Positions 50,538-59,677 are shown, counted from the first letter of the stretch. The stretch is 64,000 nt of DNA from Pseudomonadota bacterium (GCA_021785795.1 JAJYEK010000003.1:32864-96863); one strand, 5' to 3'. Program-made: numbers and translations. Notes: generated by a model not told the origin, from the letters alone.

Positions 50538-52676
50538 TCAGGTAGTAAGCCGTCGATAGATTTCCGAAACCTTGAGTGGCAGACGACGCACATCGTCTAT
50601 CAGGGCCCAATTCACTGCGCCATACATGTGCGGAAGATAATCGCGCGCTTCCGTGTCTATAGTGATGCAGAAGGGATGTATGCCGTCGCGCTTTGCCTCG
50701 ATTAGCGCCTGCCGCGTGTCCTCGATTCCGTAGTCTCCGCGGTAGCCGTCATAGTCGTCCGGTTTTCCGTCCGACAGTGTGATGAGAAGCTTTGTGCGCG
50801 CTTCCACCTGGCTCAGCAAGTGGGTCAGGTGGCGAATGGTTACGCCCATGCGGGTATAGTCTTCCGGCTTGATTCCGGCGATGCGTGACCGAACCATATC
50901 CGAATACGGCTCGTCGAAGCGCTTGACGCGGTAAAGCTCGCAGCGCTTGCGAGTTATGCCGGAAAATCCGTATATTGCGTAACGGTCGCCCAGGACCTCT
51001 AGTGCCTCGCACAGCAACACCAGCGCTTCACGCTCGGCATCATTGATCCATCCCTTTGTGGATCCGCTCATGTCGACCATGAACATCACGGCGATGTTGC
51101 GCTCAAGCTTGCGCAGCTTTGTGAGCACGCGTTCGCTCATTTCCATCCCGTGGCGCATATCCGCGTAGGCTTCAACTACTGCATCAAAATCGATGTTGTC
51201 CCCGTTTTTCTGTCTCTTCAGGAGCCTTTCGTCGCCCCGGAGCGCCTCGAACGACTTGCGCAGGCTGGCGATAGAAGCGGCATATTTCACGCGGGTGCGG
51301 GAGACGAAGCCATCATCCAGCGGATGTACGTCGACTTCCCGCAGAACGCACCAGTGTTTTCGATAATGTTGCCGCCGATAGTCCCATTCGTTGTATAGAA
51401 ATGCTCCTTCCTCGTGGTAGGTTCCCTTCCACACGTCATCGGGATTCTTCTCGCCTCCGTCCTGCTGGTAGCCTCCGTCCCCGGCTGCCACGAGGTAGTC
51501 ATCAGGTATGTCGCCAAGGTCTTGGACAATAGAATCCATCGTCGACCTGACGTCCTTTGGGGGGGCAACGGGCCGGCCGTCTATAGTGATTTCGTACCGC
51601 CACCTTCCCGGCCGGTCCGGATCCGGCGTGCGCTCCACGCGAAGACGTTCTGTGCGGGATTTCGATTCATCCTCGGGTTCGGCAGCGGGCTCTGCGTGTT
51701 TTTCCTTTGAGTCCAGCAAGCGCGCGAGAGCGGCGCGAAACTGGTCCTTCTCGCGTGCCGCGCGCTGGGCCGTGACTTGTTCGGCGCGCCCCGCCTGGAG
51801 CGTGCCCTGGTAGCAAAGTGGAGGGGGTATGGCAGCGCCATATAGCGCGCGGAGGGCATCGATCGTGTTTTGGACTGAAGCTCCCGGCGTGCGCAGGGCC
51901 TGCAGCTGTCCGTTCCAGGCGTCAGGGTAGGCGGGTTGTCCCAGGGTGTTCTGCAGTTCCTGCATGTCGCGATGCAGGCCAGGCAGGTCGGCGGCAAGGC
52001 AGGCGTCCAGGCGCACGGTTTCCAGTGCATGAAAAAGCTGCGTTGCCTTTTCCTGGTCAGGGAAGCCGGCAAGCACCTCGCTCAGGTCTGCCCGGAAGGT
52101 GCCATACCATGTTTGCGCCCATTGGTGTGCAGCCATTGCCTTGTACAGACGGAAATTCCCCTCCTTATTCGGGAGGCGGGCCAGACTGGCGGGAAGAAAC
52201 AGCGTTCCGGTGTCGGTATAGATTTCTTCGCCCGGCTGGAGCTTGAGTGCCCGTCCCGACAGACCGCGCACGAAGATTTCCAGGATTCCGGAGACATCGT
52301 CAAATGTCACGCTGCTATCGCGTGTTCGCGCGCGTACCGCATAGGTGGCGCTGTCGTGAAATACCGCGCTCGCGGGGTATAGCCCCATTCGGTCGTATGT
52401 ATCCATGGCCTGGATGATCCAAGACTCAAGGTCATCCGGCAGCATCAGGCGCAGTCCTTCGGGCGCCTGGGCGGCAAACTGAAAGGCAAGTTCGGCATTG
52501 GTTTTGGCGATGATCCCGACCCACTGCAGCACGAATTCCTGCTGGCTGCGGCCGAATTCTGCGAGGGCTGCTGCCAGACCTCCGGCAGTGCGGCGCGATG
52601 ACAACACCGGATCGAGATACTCGTCGAGCCGTTCTTCGAGTTCGGCTGTAGACAGGGGTGCAACCGGGATCGTCAT
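50538..52676 (-). CDS. cbbO: RuBisCO activase component CbbO (VWA domain)
   Basis: 712-residue soluble adaptor of the CbbQO-type RuBisCO activase, related to NorD. An N-terminal helical region precedes a charged middle (KEKHAEPAAEPEDESKSRTE, about 320-345), and a von Willebrand A domain occupies the last 200 residues. Its MIDAS residues are seen in VMFMVDMSGSTKG (DxSxS), with the Thr in the YTRMGVTIRHL segment and the Asp in LITLSDGKPDDYD. It follows cbbQ by 41 bp. No rbcL/cbbL or cbbM is in the window, so the partner RuBisCO must lie elsewhere; a NorD-like role with another enzyme cannot be excluded. Confidence 0.87.
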   Translation of the reverse strand: MTIPVAPLSTAELEERLDEYLDPVLSSRRTAGGLAAALAEFGRSQQEFVLQWVGIIAKTNAELAFQFAAQAPEGLRLMLPDDLESWIIQAMDTYDRMGLYPASAVFHDSATYAVRARTRDSSVTFDDVSGILEIFVRGLSGRALKLQPGEEIYTDTGTLFLPASLARLPNKEGNFRLYKAMAAHQWAQTWYGTFRADLSEVLAGFPDQEKATQLFHALETVRLDACLAADLPGLHRDMQELQNTLGQPAYPDAWNGQLQALRTPGASVQNTIDALRALYGAAIPPPLCYQGTLQAGRAEQVTAQRAAREKDQFRAALARLLDSKEKHAEPAAEPEDESKSRTERLRVERTPDPDRPGRWRYEITIDGRPVAPPKDVRSTMDSIVQDLGDIPDDYLVAAGDGGYQQDGGEKNPDDVWKGTYHEEGAFLYNEWDYRRQHYRKHWCVLREVDVHPLDDGFVSRTRVKYAASIASLRKSFEALRGDERLLKRQKNGDNIDFDAVVEAYADMRHGMEMSERVLTKLRKLERNIAVMFMVDMSGSTKGWINDAEREALVLLCEALEVLGDRYAIYGFSGITRKRCELYRVKRFDEPYSDMVRSRIAGIKPEDYTRMGVTIRHLTHLLSQVEARTKLLITLSDGKPDDYDGYRGDYGIEDTRQALIEAKRDGIHPFCITIDTEARDYLPHMYGAVNWALIDDVRRLPLKVSEIYRRLTT

Positions 52677-52717
52677 GGCCGTACGTGCTGTCGGGGGGGG
52701 GCTTTCCTGCGGAATGT

Positions 52718-53530
52718 CTAGAACAGCGAAGCGCTCAGCTCAATGATCGCCGCAAGCATCTCGGCATCGTCTGTGAGCGCTTCGGCAATTGCGCCGCGGC
52801 AGGCGCGGCGGGGGTCAATTCCAGTTACCATCAACTTGGCTGCGTGGACCAGCAAACGGGTGCTGGCTCCTTCGTCCAGCCCATTCCCCTTTAAATTGCG
52901 CGTCATTCCGGCGAATTTCACCAGCTTCTCGGCGATCCCCAAGCCGATGCCCGATTCACGCACGATTATGCGCTGCTCCAGTTCCGGGGCAGGATAATCG
53001 AATTCCATAGCGATGAAGCGCTGGCGGGTACTCTGTTTGAGATCCTTGAGCACGCTTTGGTAGCCGGGGTTGTAGGAAATCGCAAGGCAAAACTCCGGGG
53101 ATGCTTCGAGAAGTTCGCCGGTCTTTTCGACAGGAAGGACGCGGCGATCATCAGCGAGCGGGTGGATCACAACGGTGGTGTCCTTGCGCGCTTCAACTAT
53201 TTCGTCCAGGTAGCAGATTGCGCCGATCCGGACGGCGTGCGCGAGCGGGCCGTCCACCCATGCGGTCTCGGCTGACGTGATCAGATAGCGTCCGACCAGA
53301 TCCGAAGCCGTGAGATCGTCATGGCAAGAAACAGTGACAAGCGGCCGCCCCAGACGCCAGGCCATATGCTCCATGAAACGCGTCTTGCCGCAACCAGTCG
53401 GGCCCTTCAGAAGCACCGGGATCTGGTTGCGGTATGCCGCTTCAAACAGGGCGATCTCATCGCCCTGCGGCTCGTAATAGGGTTCCGTCTTGACCTGGTA
53501 TTCCTTGGTGCTTACTGCGTGTGCGTCCAC
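52718..53530 (-). CDS. cbbQ: RuBisCO activase AAA+ ATPase CbbQ
   Basis: MoxR-type AAA+ motor that, with CbbO, removes inhibitory sugar phosphates from RuBisCO. 270 residues: Walker [21 protein letters not shown] (about 40), Walker [16 protein letters not shown] (about 100), sensor 1 [11 protein letters not shown] (about 150) and the C-terminal CbbQ helical region [20 protein letters not shown]. NirQ/NorQ relatives are very similar; the neighbouring CbbO-type VWA protein and a sulfur-oxidiser context favour CbbQ. Confidence 0.87.
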   Translation of the reverse strand: MDAHAVSTKEYQVKTEPYYEPQGDEIALFEAAYRNQIPVLLKGPTGCGKTRFMEHMAWRLGRPLVTVSCHDDLTASDLVGRYLITSAETAWVDGPLAHAVRIGAICYLDEIVEARKDTTVVIHPLADDRRVLPVEKTGELLEASPEFCLAISYNPGYQSVLKDLKQSTRQRFIAMEFDYPAPELEQRIIVRESGIGLGIAEKLVKFAGMTRNLKGNGLDEGASTRLLVHAAKLMVTGIDPRRACRGAIAEALTDDAEMLAAIIELSASLF

Positions 53531-53697
53531 TGATATCCCCTAGATTTAGAGCAGGTATAGCGCTATGTCCGTGCGACGTTCCGGTGACTGGCAGGCTGAG
53601 TCGTCGACCAGTATGCCAAAAAAATGTGATTATGAAAAAAACGATTGACGCCCCTCCGTTGGTTCCCGGAAAATAATGCGATTTTGCCGCTGCGTTC

Positions 53698-53725
53698 GAT
53701 AGATGGTTGATATAGACAATCTATC
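53698..53725. promoter_or_regulatory. Inverted repeat in the divergent cbbQ/qmoA promoter region
   Basis: Arms GATAGATGG (53698-53706) and CAATCTATC (53717-53725) pair except for one position and are 10 bp apart. It sits in the 344-bp AT-richer spacer between cbbQ (leftward) and qmoA (rightward), where promoters for both would lie. The geometry suits a dimeric regulator; which one is unknown. The rest of 53531-53874 holds no gene. Confidence 0.45.
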
Positions 53726-53874
53726 TACGCATACAAAATTTCAATCCAATTAGTGGGCGCAAGATAGTGGCGTGAAGCGGGTTGGCACAGTATGTTTAGC
53801 CTCCCGATTCAACGTCGATTCTTGCGGCGTCTTGCCCAGGTTCCCTGAAGATCCGAGGTGATGGAGGTTAGTCA

Positions 53875-55161
53875 ATGGCGGGTGCAGTCGCGACAAACGA
53901 GACCATCTTGGTCGTAGGCGGGGGCATCAGCGGCATGACCGCGGCCCTCGAAGCTGCCGAATGCGGCAAAGACGTGGTGCTGGTAGAGAAGAATCCGTCG
54001 CTCGGCGGACGAGTCAGCCAGCTCTACAAGTACTTTCCGAAGCTTTGCCATCCGACCTGCGGCATGGAGATCAACCTCCGGCGTATCAAGGCGAATAAGC
54101 GTCTGCGTGTGTTCACGCTCGCCCAGGTCGACAAGGTCGAGGGCGGTCCCGGAGACTACGCGGTGACGGTCCGGTTGAGGCCGCGCTACGTGAACGAGAA
54201 CTGCACGGCATGCGGCGCGTGTGCCGACGCGGTCGGCGCCGAAATCGACAACCCGTTCAATTACGGTCTCAGCAAGATGAAGGCGGCATATCTCCCCTTC
54301 AGCATGGCCTACCCGCAGCGCTACGTGATCGACCCCAGCATCATAGGCACGCCAGAGGCGGAGAAGGCGAAAGCTGCCTGCAAGTACGACGCCATTGATC
54401 TCGGCATGAAGGAGCAGATCCTTACGCTCAAGGTCGGCGCGATCGTGTGGGCCACAGGCTGGCGGCCATACGACGCCGCGAAGATTCAGCCTTATGGCTA
54501 TGACCGCTACGACAATGTCATCACAAGCGTCGAATTCGAGCGGATGATGGATCCATTCGGGCCTACCGCGGGCAAGCTGCTGCGACCATCGGACGGCAAG
54601 GAGGCAAAGAATGTGGCCTTCATCCAGTGCGCTGGTTCGCGAGACCGCAATCACCTCAAGCACTGCTCGCGCATCTGCTGCATGGCCTCTCTGAAGCAGT
54701 CGACCTACGTAAATGAGCAGTTCGGGGACCAGGCGCAGTCAACGATCTATTATATCGATATCCGTGCCATCGACCGCCTCGAAGACTTCTACCAAAAGGT
54801 CCGGGCGAATCCCACAGTGAAATTCGTCAAGTCAAAGGTAGCCAATATCACCGAAGACCGTACCTCTGGAGATGTCGTCCTGCATGGTGTGGACACCGAA
54901 GGTTACCATCGATATGACAATCGTCACGATCTGTGCGTCTTGGCGGTCGGCATGGAGCCGAGTGTTGATGTGCGCTCGGTTGCGCCGGGCGTACATGCCG
55001 ATGCCAGCGGCTTTATCGAGGCCGACGTGGCAAATGGCGCCATCTTCGGGGCTGGTTGCTCCACCAACGCGCTCGATGTCAATCGCGCGGTTCAGAGCGC
55101 CACGGCCGCTGCGCTGCGGGCCATTCAGGTGATCAATAAGGTATCGGGGGCGGAGGTTTAG
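53875..55161 (+). CDS. qmoA: Quinone-interacting oxidoreductase subunit QmoA (HdrA-like flavoprotein)
   Basis: FAD-containing HdrA-like protein passing electrons between adenylylsulfate reductase and the membrane. 428 residues, close to the usual 410. FAD fold ILVVGGGISGMTAALEAAEC near residue 12. Cysteine-bearing segments are KLCHPTCGMEINL, NENCTACGACADAVG and IQCAGSRDRNHLKHCSRICCMASLKQ, the last being the CCG-type HdrA signature. It ends with GCSTNALDVNRAVQSATAAA. It starts 49 bp before the end of a long leader and is preceded by GGAGGT. First gene of qmoA-qmoB-hdrC-hdrB. Confidence 0.92.
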   Translation: MAGAVATNETILVVGGGISGMTAALEAAECGKDVVLVEKNPSLGGRVSQLYKYFPKLCHPTCGMEINLRRIKANKRLRVFTLAQVDKVEGGPGDYAVTVRLRPRYVNENCTACGACADAVGAEIDNPFNYGLSKMKAAYLPFSMAYPQRYVIDPSIIGTPEAEKAKAACKYDAIDLGMKEQILTLKVGAIVWATGWRPYDAAKIQPYGYDRYDNVITSVEFERMMDPFGPTAGKLLRPSDGKEAKNVAFIQCAGSRDRNHLKHCSRICCMASLKQSTYVNEQFGDQAQSTIYYIDIRAIDRLEDFYQKVRANPTVKFVKSKVANITEDRTSGDVVLHGVDTEGYHRYDNRHDLCVLAVGMEPSVDVRSVAPGVHADASGFIEADVANGAIFGAGCSTNALDVNRAVQSATAAALRAIQVINKVSGAEV

Positions 55162-55163
55162 AC

Positions 55164-57395
55164 ATGGCAGACATCAAGATCGGTGCCTACGTGTGCAAGG
55201 GGTGCGGTTTGGGCGAGCGCCTGAACACCGCGCAGCTCATGACCGTAGCGCAGCGCGAGGGCAAGGCCCAGGTGGTGCGCGAACACGAATTTCTGTGCAA
55301 TAGCGCTGGCGTTGCCATGATCAGGCAGGACATCGAAAACGAGGGGGTCAATCATGTTGTTATCGCTGCCTGCTCGCGACGTGCCAAGACGGATGCCTTT
55401 GGATTCGAGAATGTTGCGGTCTCACGGGCGAATTTGCGCGAAGGCGTAATCTGGGTGCAACCTGATACCGAAGAGGCCAAGGAGATCACCCAGGAAATGG
55501 CGGCCGACTATGTCCGTATGGGTTGTGCCGAAGTCGCAAAAATGCAGACTCCCGTGGCCAATCCGACCCATGGCAACAACAAGCGCATTCTGATTGTCGG
55601 CGGTGGCATCAGCGGCATGACTTCGGCTATCGAAGCCTCCAAGGCAGGTTATGATGTTCTGCTGGTCGAGAAGTCCGGTGTGCTCGGCGGCTGGGTTGGG
55701 AAGCTGTACCGACGCATTCCGTCGCACGAGCCCTTTGCCGATCCCATGGAAACCGGTGTGCCGGGTCTGATCAAGCAGATCGAATCCGACAAGCGGATCA
55801 AGGTGTACCTGAACTCCACAATAAGCAGAACTAGCGGCGCGCCCGGCCAGTTCAGCGTCGACATTTCCATGGAGTCCGGCGGAACCACTACGGAAAATAT
55901 TGGTGCCGTCATCATGGCGAGCGGCTTCGAGCCATATGACCTGAAAAAGCTGCCGGAGTTGGGTGGCGGCAAGAGCCCGGACGTCGTCGATCAAGCAGGG
56001 CTGGAGCAGCTGGCGCGTGCAGCCAACGGCGCAGCGATCAAACGCCCGTCTGACGGAAAGGAAGTCAAGAGCGTAGTATTCGTGCAGTGCGCCGGCCAGC
56101 GCGACGAAAGCGGCAAGCATCTTGCCTATTGTTCGGGCCATTGCTGCAATACCAGCATCAAGCAGGCCATGTATTTCAAGGATTCCAATCCCAACGTGGA
56201 CGCGGTTGTGGTTTACACGGATCTGCGTACTCCCGGTAACGGCGAGGACTTCTACCGCAGTGCGCAGCGCAAGGGCGTGATATTTACCAAAGGAAAGGTA
56301 AGCGAAGTCGTTCCGGGCGCCGCGCTGCAGGTGAAGTTCAAGGACCTTATTCTGAATGATGATGCCGTAGCGAACGCGGACCTCGTTGTGCTCGCAACCG
56401 GAATGGTGGCTAACTCCGGGGTCGACATCGATGCTGCCGGTGGGGCCCCTAATGTTGAGGGCCAGGCACAAGCCGAGGCTGGTGTAGGCAAGCAGGTTTC
56501 GGTCCTCAACCTGACCTATCGTCAGGGCAAGGATCTTCCTTTGCTAAAAAACGGATTCAACGACTCGCATTTCATCTGTTTCCCTTACGAGACCCGGCGT
56601 ACCGGGATCTATTCCTGCGGCCCGGTGCGCCGGCCGATGGACGCCCAACAGGCTATTGAAGATGCTACTGGCGCCGCGCTGAAGGCGATTCAGGCGGCGG
56701 AGAATGCGGCCCTCGGACGGGCCGCACATCCACGCTCCGGGGATCTCAGTTACCCCACGTTCCGTCGCGAGGGCTGCACCCAATGCAAGCGGTGTACTGT
56801 TGAATGCCCGTTTGGCGCGATCGACGAAGACGAGGAGCGCTATCCCCAGTTCAATGAATCGCGCTGCCGCCGGTGCGGCACCTGCATGGGGGCCTGTCCG
56901 GTACGTGTGATCTCATTCGAGAACTATTCGGTAGACACCGTCGGTTACCAGGTCAAGGCAGTGGATGTTCCGGACCAGTTCTCAGAGAAGCCGCGAATTT
57001 TGGTGCTGGCATGCGAGAACGACGCTTACCCGGCCCTCGATATGGCCGCCATGAACAGGATCCAGTACAGCGCGTTTGCACGCGTTGTTCCGGTGCGTTG
57101 TCTCGGGAGCGTGAATACGATCTGGATCAATGATGCGCTGACCGCCGGCTACGACGGCGTCGTGCTCATGGGTTGCCAGAAGGGCGAAAACTACCAGTGC
57201 CACTTCGTTAGAGGTTCGGAGATGGCGCATTACCGCATGAGCAAGATCGACGATACCCTGAAGGGGATGTCGCTCGAGGTTGAGCGTGTGCGGACCTGCG
57301 AAGTTGCGATTACCGACATTCAGCGGGCCCCGAAGATCATCAATGAAATGGCCGAGACGATCCAGAAGATCGGCCTGAGCCCGATGAAGTTCTAG
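55164..57395 (+). CDS. qmoB: Quinone-interacting oxidoreductase subunit QmoB (HdrA/MvhD-like)
   Basis: 743-residue fusion. An N-terminal part (about 1-130) has VCKGCGLGERLN and cysteines of a partial HdrA-like start. An FAD-binding HdrA domain follows (about 140-530: ILIVGGGISGMTSAIEASKA, FVQCAGQRDESGKHLAYCSGHCC). A 2[4Fe-4S] ferredoxin insert comes near 545-600 (EGCTQCKRCTVECPFGAIDE and SRCRRCGTCMGACPVRVISF), then a C-terminal MvhD-type domain (VLMGCQKGENYQCHFVRG). Domain order matches QmoB. It lies 2 bp after qmoA. It should exchange electrons with QmoA, AprBA and HdrCB. Confidence 0.93.
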   Translation: MADIKIGAYVCKGCGLGERLNTAQLMTVAQREGKAQVVREHEFLCNSAGVAMIRQDIENEGVNHVVIAACSRRAKTDAFGFENVAVSRANLREGVIWVQPDTEEAKEITQEMAADYVRMGCAEVAKMQTPVANPTHGNNKRILIVGGGISGMTSAIEASKAGYDVLLVEKSGVLGGWVGKLYRRIPSHEPFADPMETGVPGLIKQIESDKRIKVYLNSTISRTSGAPGQFSVDISMESGGTTTENIGAVIMASGFEPYDLKKLPELGGGKSPDVVDQAGLEQLARAANGAAIKRPSDGKEVKSVVFVQCAGQRDESGKHLAYCSGHCCNTSIKQAMYFKDSNPNVDAVVVYTDLRTPGNGEDFYRSAQRKGVIFTKGKVSEVVPGAALQVKFKDLILNDDAVANADLVVLATGMVANSGVDIDAAGGAPNVEGQAQAEAGVGKQVSVLNLTYRQGKDLPLLKNGFNDSHFICFPYETRRTGIYSCGPVRRPMDAQQAIEDATGAALKAIQAAENAALGRAAHPRSGDLSYPTFRREGCTQCKRCTVECPFGAIDEDEERYPQFNESRCRRCGTCMGACPVRVISFENYSVDTVGYQVKAVDVPDQFSEKPRILVLACENDAYPALDMAAMNRIQYSAFARVVPVRCLGSVNTIWINDALTAGYDGVVLMGCQKGENYQCHFVRGSEMAHYRMSKIDDTLKGMSLEVERVRTCEVAITDIQRAPKIINEMAETIQKIGLSPMKF

Positions 57396-57404
57396 GAGCC
57401 GATC

Positions 57405-58028
57405 ATGAGCGAGCTTAACAAGGTGATGGTCGAGAAGTACCGCAACGATTTCCTCAAGGAGGTCGAGGCGAACGTAGAGGAGGGTGACTGGGTCAAGATG
57501 TGCATGCAGTGCGGCGTGTGCTCGGGCTCGTGTCCGTTTGGCCCGTACTGGGAGCACCCGCCGCAGGAGATTTTCATGATGATCCGTGCCGGAAAGCGCG
57601 ACGATGTGCTCAAGAGCGAATCCATGTGGATGTGCACGTCCTGCTACAATTGCATCGTCCGCTGTCCCCGCGAACTTCCCATTACCCATATTATGCACGG
57701 ATTGGCGAATTATGCTCATCGTCTCGGAATCGCACCGAAAATGAATCCGACGCGCCGCTTTGCCAAGCTGTTCTGGCAGAACATTACCAAAGGCGGACGC
57801 GTTAACGAGCTCAAGCTGTCGATCGGGCTCTATTTCATGGATGGATTTTCGAATGGGATAAAGAAGGGGCTAGAGATGTTGCCGGTGGGGCTGGGTATGT
57901 TTAAGACCGGACGATTGAATCCCTTTGCACTGCTGGGCGGGGGCAAGTGCAAGGGTGCGGATGATATCCACAAGATGCTGAAGAAGGCCAAAGAAATCGA
58001 GAACCGGCGTAAGGGTTTTGCGTCGTAA
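57405..58028 (+). CDS. hdrC: HdrC-like iron-sulfur protein
   Basis: 207-residue soluble protein with two [4Fe-4S] motifs: KMCMQCGVCSGSCPFGP (about 31-47) and MWMCTSCYNCIVRCPREL (about 73-90). The C-terminal half is helical with GLxxLPVGLGMFKTGRLNPF-like sequence but no clear membrane span. With the next gene it stands where membrane-bound QmoC lies in most sulfate reducers; replacement of QmoC by separate HdrC and HdrB is known from some Gram-positive reducers and some sulfur oxidisers. Nine bases after qmoB. Confidence 0.9.
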   Translation: MSELNKVMVEKYRNDFLKEVEANVEEGDWVKMCMQCGVCSGSCPFGPYWEHPPQEIFMMIRAGKRDDVLKSESMWMCTSCYNCIVRCPRELPITHIMHGLANYAHRLGIAPKMNPTRRFAKLFWQNITKGGRVNELKLSIGLYFMDGFSNGIKKGLEMLPVGLGMFKTGRLNPFALLGGGKCKGADDIHKMLKKAKEIENRRKGFAS

Positions 58029-58038
58029 GGAGCATATC

Positions 58039-58956
58039 ATGGCGAAAAAAGAATATTCCTTTTATCCCGGGTGCTCCTCGGAGCGCAAGGCTTCTGCCTC
58101 TAATTACATGGTTTCCGTGGAATCCATGTGCAAGACCCTGGACATCAAGCTCAACGAGATCCCTGACTGGAACTGCTGCGGGGCGTCGATTGGGTATGCT
58201 GAAGGCGGTGAGCTTCCGCGGCACGCCATGAATGCGCGCAATATCGCGCTGTCTGAAAAGCACAACCCCGGGCAGGACATCGTCGCCACCTGTGCGGCAT
58301 GCTGGCTCGGTGCAAAGGAGACGCATGAGCGTCTCTCGGCGTCGGAGCAACTGCTGGCTGACACCAGAGAAGCGCTCCGGGAAGCGGGCCTCGACACAAA
58401 CTACAAGGGCGAGGTGGAAATTCGCCATATGGTCGAGGTGCTGATCGAGGATTTTGGATATGAACAGCTCGCCAAACCGGTGGTCAAGCCGCTTGAGGGC
58501 ATCAAGATTGCCGGTTACGTAGGGTGCCAGACCAATCGGCCTTTCGGCGTTGCCGGGGAATCGTTCGAGAACCCGAAGTACCTCGACAAGCTAACGGAGA
58601 TCATGGGTGCCGAGCCGGTCGAGAAATATGATCAGAAAGTCACCTGTTGTGGTGGCGCCCTCGCTTTCAGCGAGCCGGAAAAGAGCCAGGCGCAGATCAA
58701 GAAGATCATCGAATCGGCCTACGACTTCGGGGCGGAGATGATTGTCACACCGTGCCCTGTATGCCAGATGAACGTGGAGGTTTATCAGGACCAGATCAAC
58801 AAGAAATACGGGACCAAGTTTCATATTCCGGTCGCGTATTACAGCCAGCTCATGGCGGTGGCCTACGGCGGCAATGCAAAGGAAGCGGGGCTTGGCGGCA
58901 ATATCATTCGTGCTACGCGCCTTGAGGAGATTGCGGCAAAGCCGGCAAAAAGGTAA
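58039..58956 (+). CDS. hdrB: HdrB-like CCG-domain protein
   Basis: 305 residues from ATG 58039, which has AAGGAG before it; a frame from 58018 overlaps hdrC. Two cysteine-rich CCG domains: first YPGCSSERKASASNYM with PDWNCCGASIGY and CAACWLG; second YVGCQTNRPFG with KVTCCGGALAF and TPCPVCQMNVE. In heterodisulfide reductases these hold the non-cubane [4Fe-4S] clusters that act on disulfides or thiols. Here it presumably connects Qmo electrons to an unknown acceptor (quinone through another protein, or a thiol/disulfide carrier). Last gene of the coupled series. Confidence 0.9.
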   Translation: MAKKEYSFYPGCSSERKASASNYMVSVESMCKTLDIKLNEIPDWNCCGASIGYAEGGELPRHAMNARNIALSEKHNPGQDIVATCAACWLGAKETHERLSASEQLLADTREALREAGLDTNYKGEVEIRHMVEVLIEDFGYEQLAKPVVKPLEGIKIAGYVGCQTNRPFGVAGESFENPKYLDKLTEIMGAEPVEKYDQKVTCCGGALAFSEPEKSQAQIKKIIESAYDFGAEMIVTPCPVCQMNVEVYQDQINKKYGTKFHIPVAYYSQLMAVAYGGNAKEAGLGGNIIRATRLEEIAAKPAKR

Positions 58957-59062
58957 GTTAGGGAGTGCTCGCTATCGGCGAGATGGCTTGCTGAAAGGAA
59001 GTCTCTGAGGATCCCTGCGGCACTTTTCGACTGCTGGTGCGTCCTGAACTGCAGTGGGTCTG

Positions 59063-59092
59063 TTGTCAATCGGGGATATCCCCGATTGACAA
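59063..59092. repeat. 30-bp perfect palindrome
   Basis: From TTGTCAATCGGGGAT to ATCCCCGATTGACAA every base pairs, with no spacer. It lies between hdrB and the 73-residue gene. No T-run follows, so it is either a strong protein-binding site or an RNA hairpin processing or stabilising the hdrB transcript end. Confidence 0.85.
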
Positions 59093-59155
59093 GGAAATCG
59101 ATCCAGAGTAGGTCTGTGTCCTCGTTCCAGTATCCATCCTGGAAAAGGAGGCTGT

Positions 59156-59377
59156 ATGCGGATTGAGACCACAGACCCCATCACGGGCAAAACGATCAAG
59201 GATCCGGAGGGGCATCCCTTCGTTGTCGAAGGCAGCGGGAATGACGCGCTGAAAATATACTTCGAATCCGAGGAGAGCAGGCGGGCGTACCTCGACATCG
59301 AGGTCGAGCATCCAGGGAAGGATTTCAAGACCAACCTAGATAATCCCGTTGCCATGGGTGGCGACGCGCGCCGATAG
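59156..59377 (+). CDS. Conserved-looking small protein, 73 residues, unknown function
   Basis: ATG 59156 has AAAGGAGG seven bases upstream, a textbook ribosome site. The acidic, soluble product begins RIETTDPITGKTIKDPEGHP and contains the strand-rich NDALKIYFESEESRRAYLDIE. There are no cysteines and no membrane or signal segment. It sits 199 bp after hdrB, separated by the 30-bp palindrome, and before a GC-rich hairpin shared with the convergent tusA. I have the impression that similar short proteins occur near Hdr/Apr genes of sulfur oxidisers, but cannot confirm it here; a role in the sulfur pathway is inference. Confidence 0.75.
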   Translation: MRIETTDPITGKTIKDPEGHPFVVEGSGNDALKIYFESEESRRAYLDIEVEHPGKDFKTNLDNPVAMGGDARR

Positions 59378-59400
59378 CGGTGCCCCGTATCGTTGGAGGC

Positions 59401-59427
59401 GCCCCTCCCGCCTTCAGCGGGAGGGGC
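59401..59427. terminator. GC-rich hairpin between convergent genes
   Basis: Arms GCCCCTCCCGC (59401-59411) and GCGGGAGGGGC (59417-59427), perfect 11 bp with a 5-nt loop. It lies between the stops of the 73-residue gene and tusA, so it may end transcripts from both sides, although no long U-run follows in either direction. Confidence 0.6.
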
Positions 59428-59433
59428 GGTAGG

Positions 59434-59664
59434 TTATTGCCTCCCTTTAGCGATCAAAAAAGTGTAGCGTTGCGCATCCTGGCGGCTTTCAATCAGCGTG
59501 TTTCCGGTCTGTTGGCTCCATGCCTGGACGTCCTTGATCGCTCCGGGATCAGTGGCGATCATTTCTATGCGGTCGCCGGTGCTCAGTGAACCTATAGCCT
59601 TCGAAAGGCGAAGGATGGGAAGCGGACAGTTCAATCCACTGCAGTCAAGGCTGGTCTTGTTCAT
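59434..59664 (-). CDS. tusA: TusA-like sulfur carrier protein
   Basis: 76-residue sulfur-transfer protein. Persulfide Cys in LDCSGLNCPLPILRLSKAI (CPxP), then DRIEMIATDPGAIKDVQAW and a C-terminal strand YTFLIAKG. Start ATG 59664 has AAGGAGCC upstream; the frame runs on to 59892 but that part is Arg/Pro-rich and lacks homology. In sulfur oxidisers such TusA proteins carry sulfane sulfur to Dsr or Hdr enzymes, and its place beside qmo-hdr genes suggests the same. It may share a transcript with the possible gene and the tetR just upstream. Confidence 0.9.
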   Translation of the reverse strand: MNKTSLDCSGLNCPLPILRLSKAIGSLSTGDRIEMIATDPGAIKDVQAWSQQTGNTLIESRQDAQRYTFLIAKGRQ

Positions 59665-59677
59665 GATGCTGGCTCCT

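Noticed and set aside
53872..54663. 263-codon minus-strand frame opposite qmoA
   Set aside because: Mirror frame of a clear HdrA-like gene, with no independent motif. The same holds for 55422-56471 opposite qmoB and 56982-57719 opposite qmoB/hdrC.
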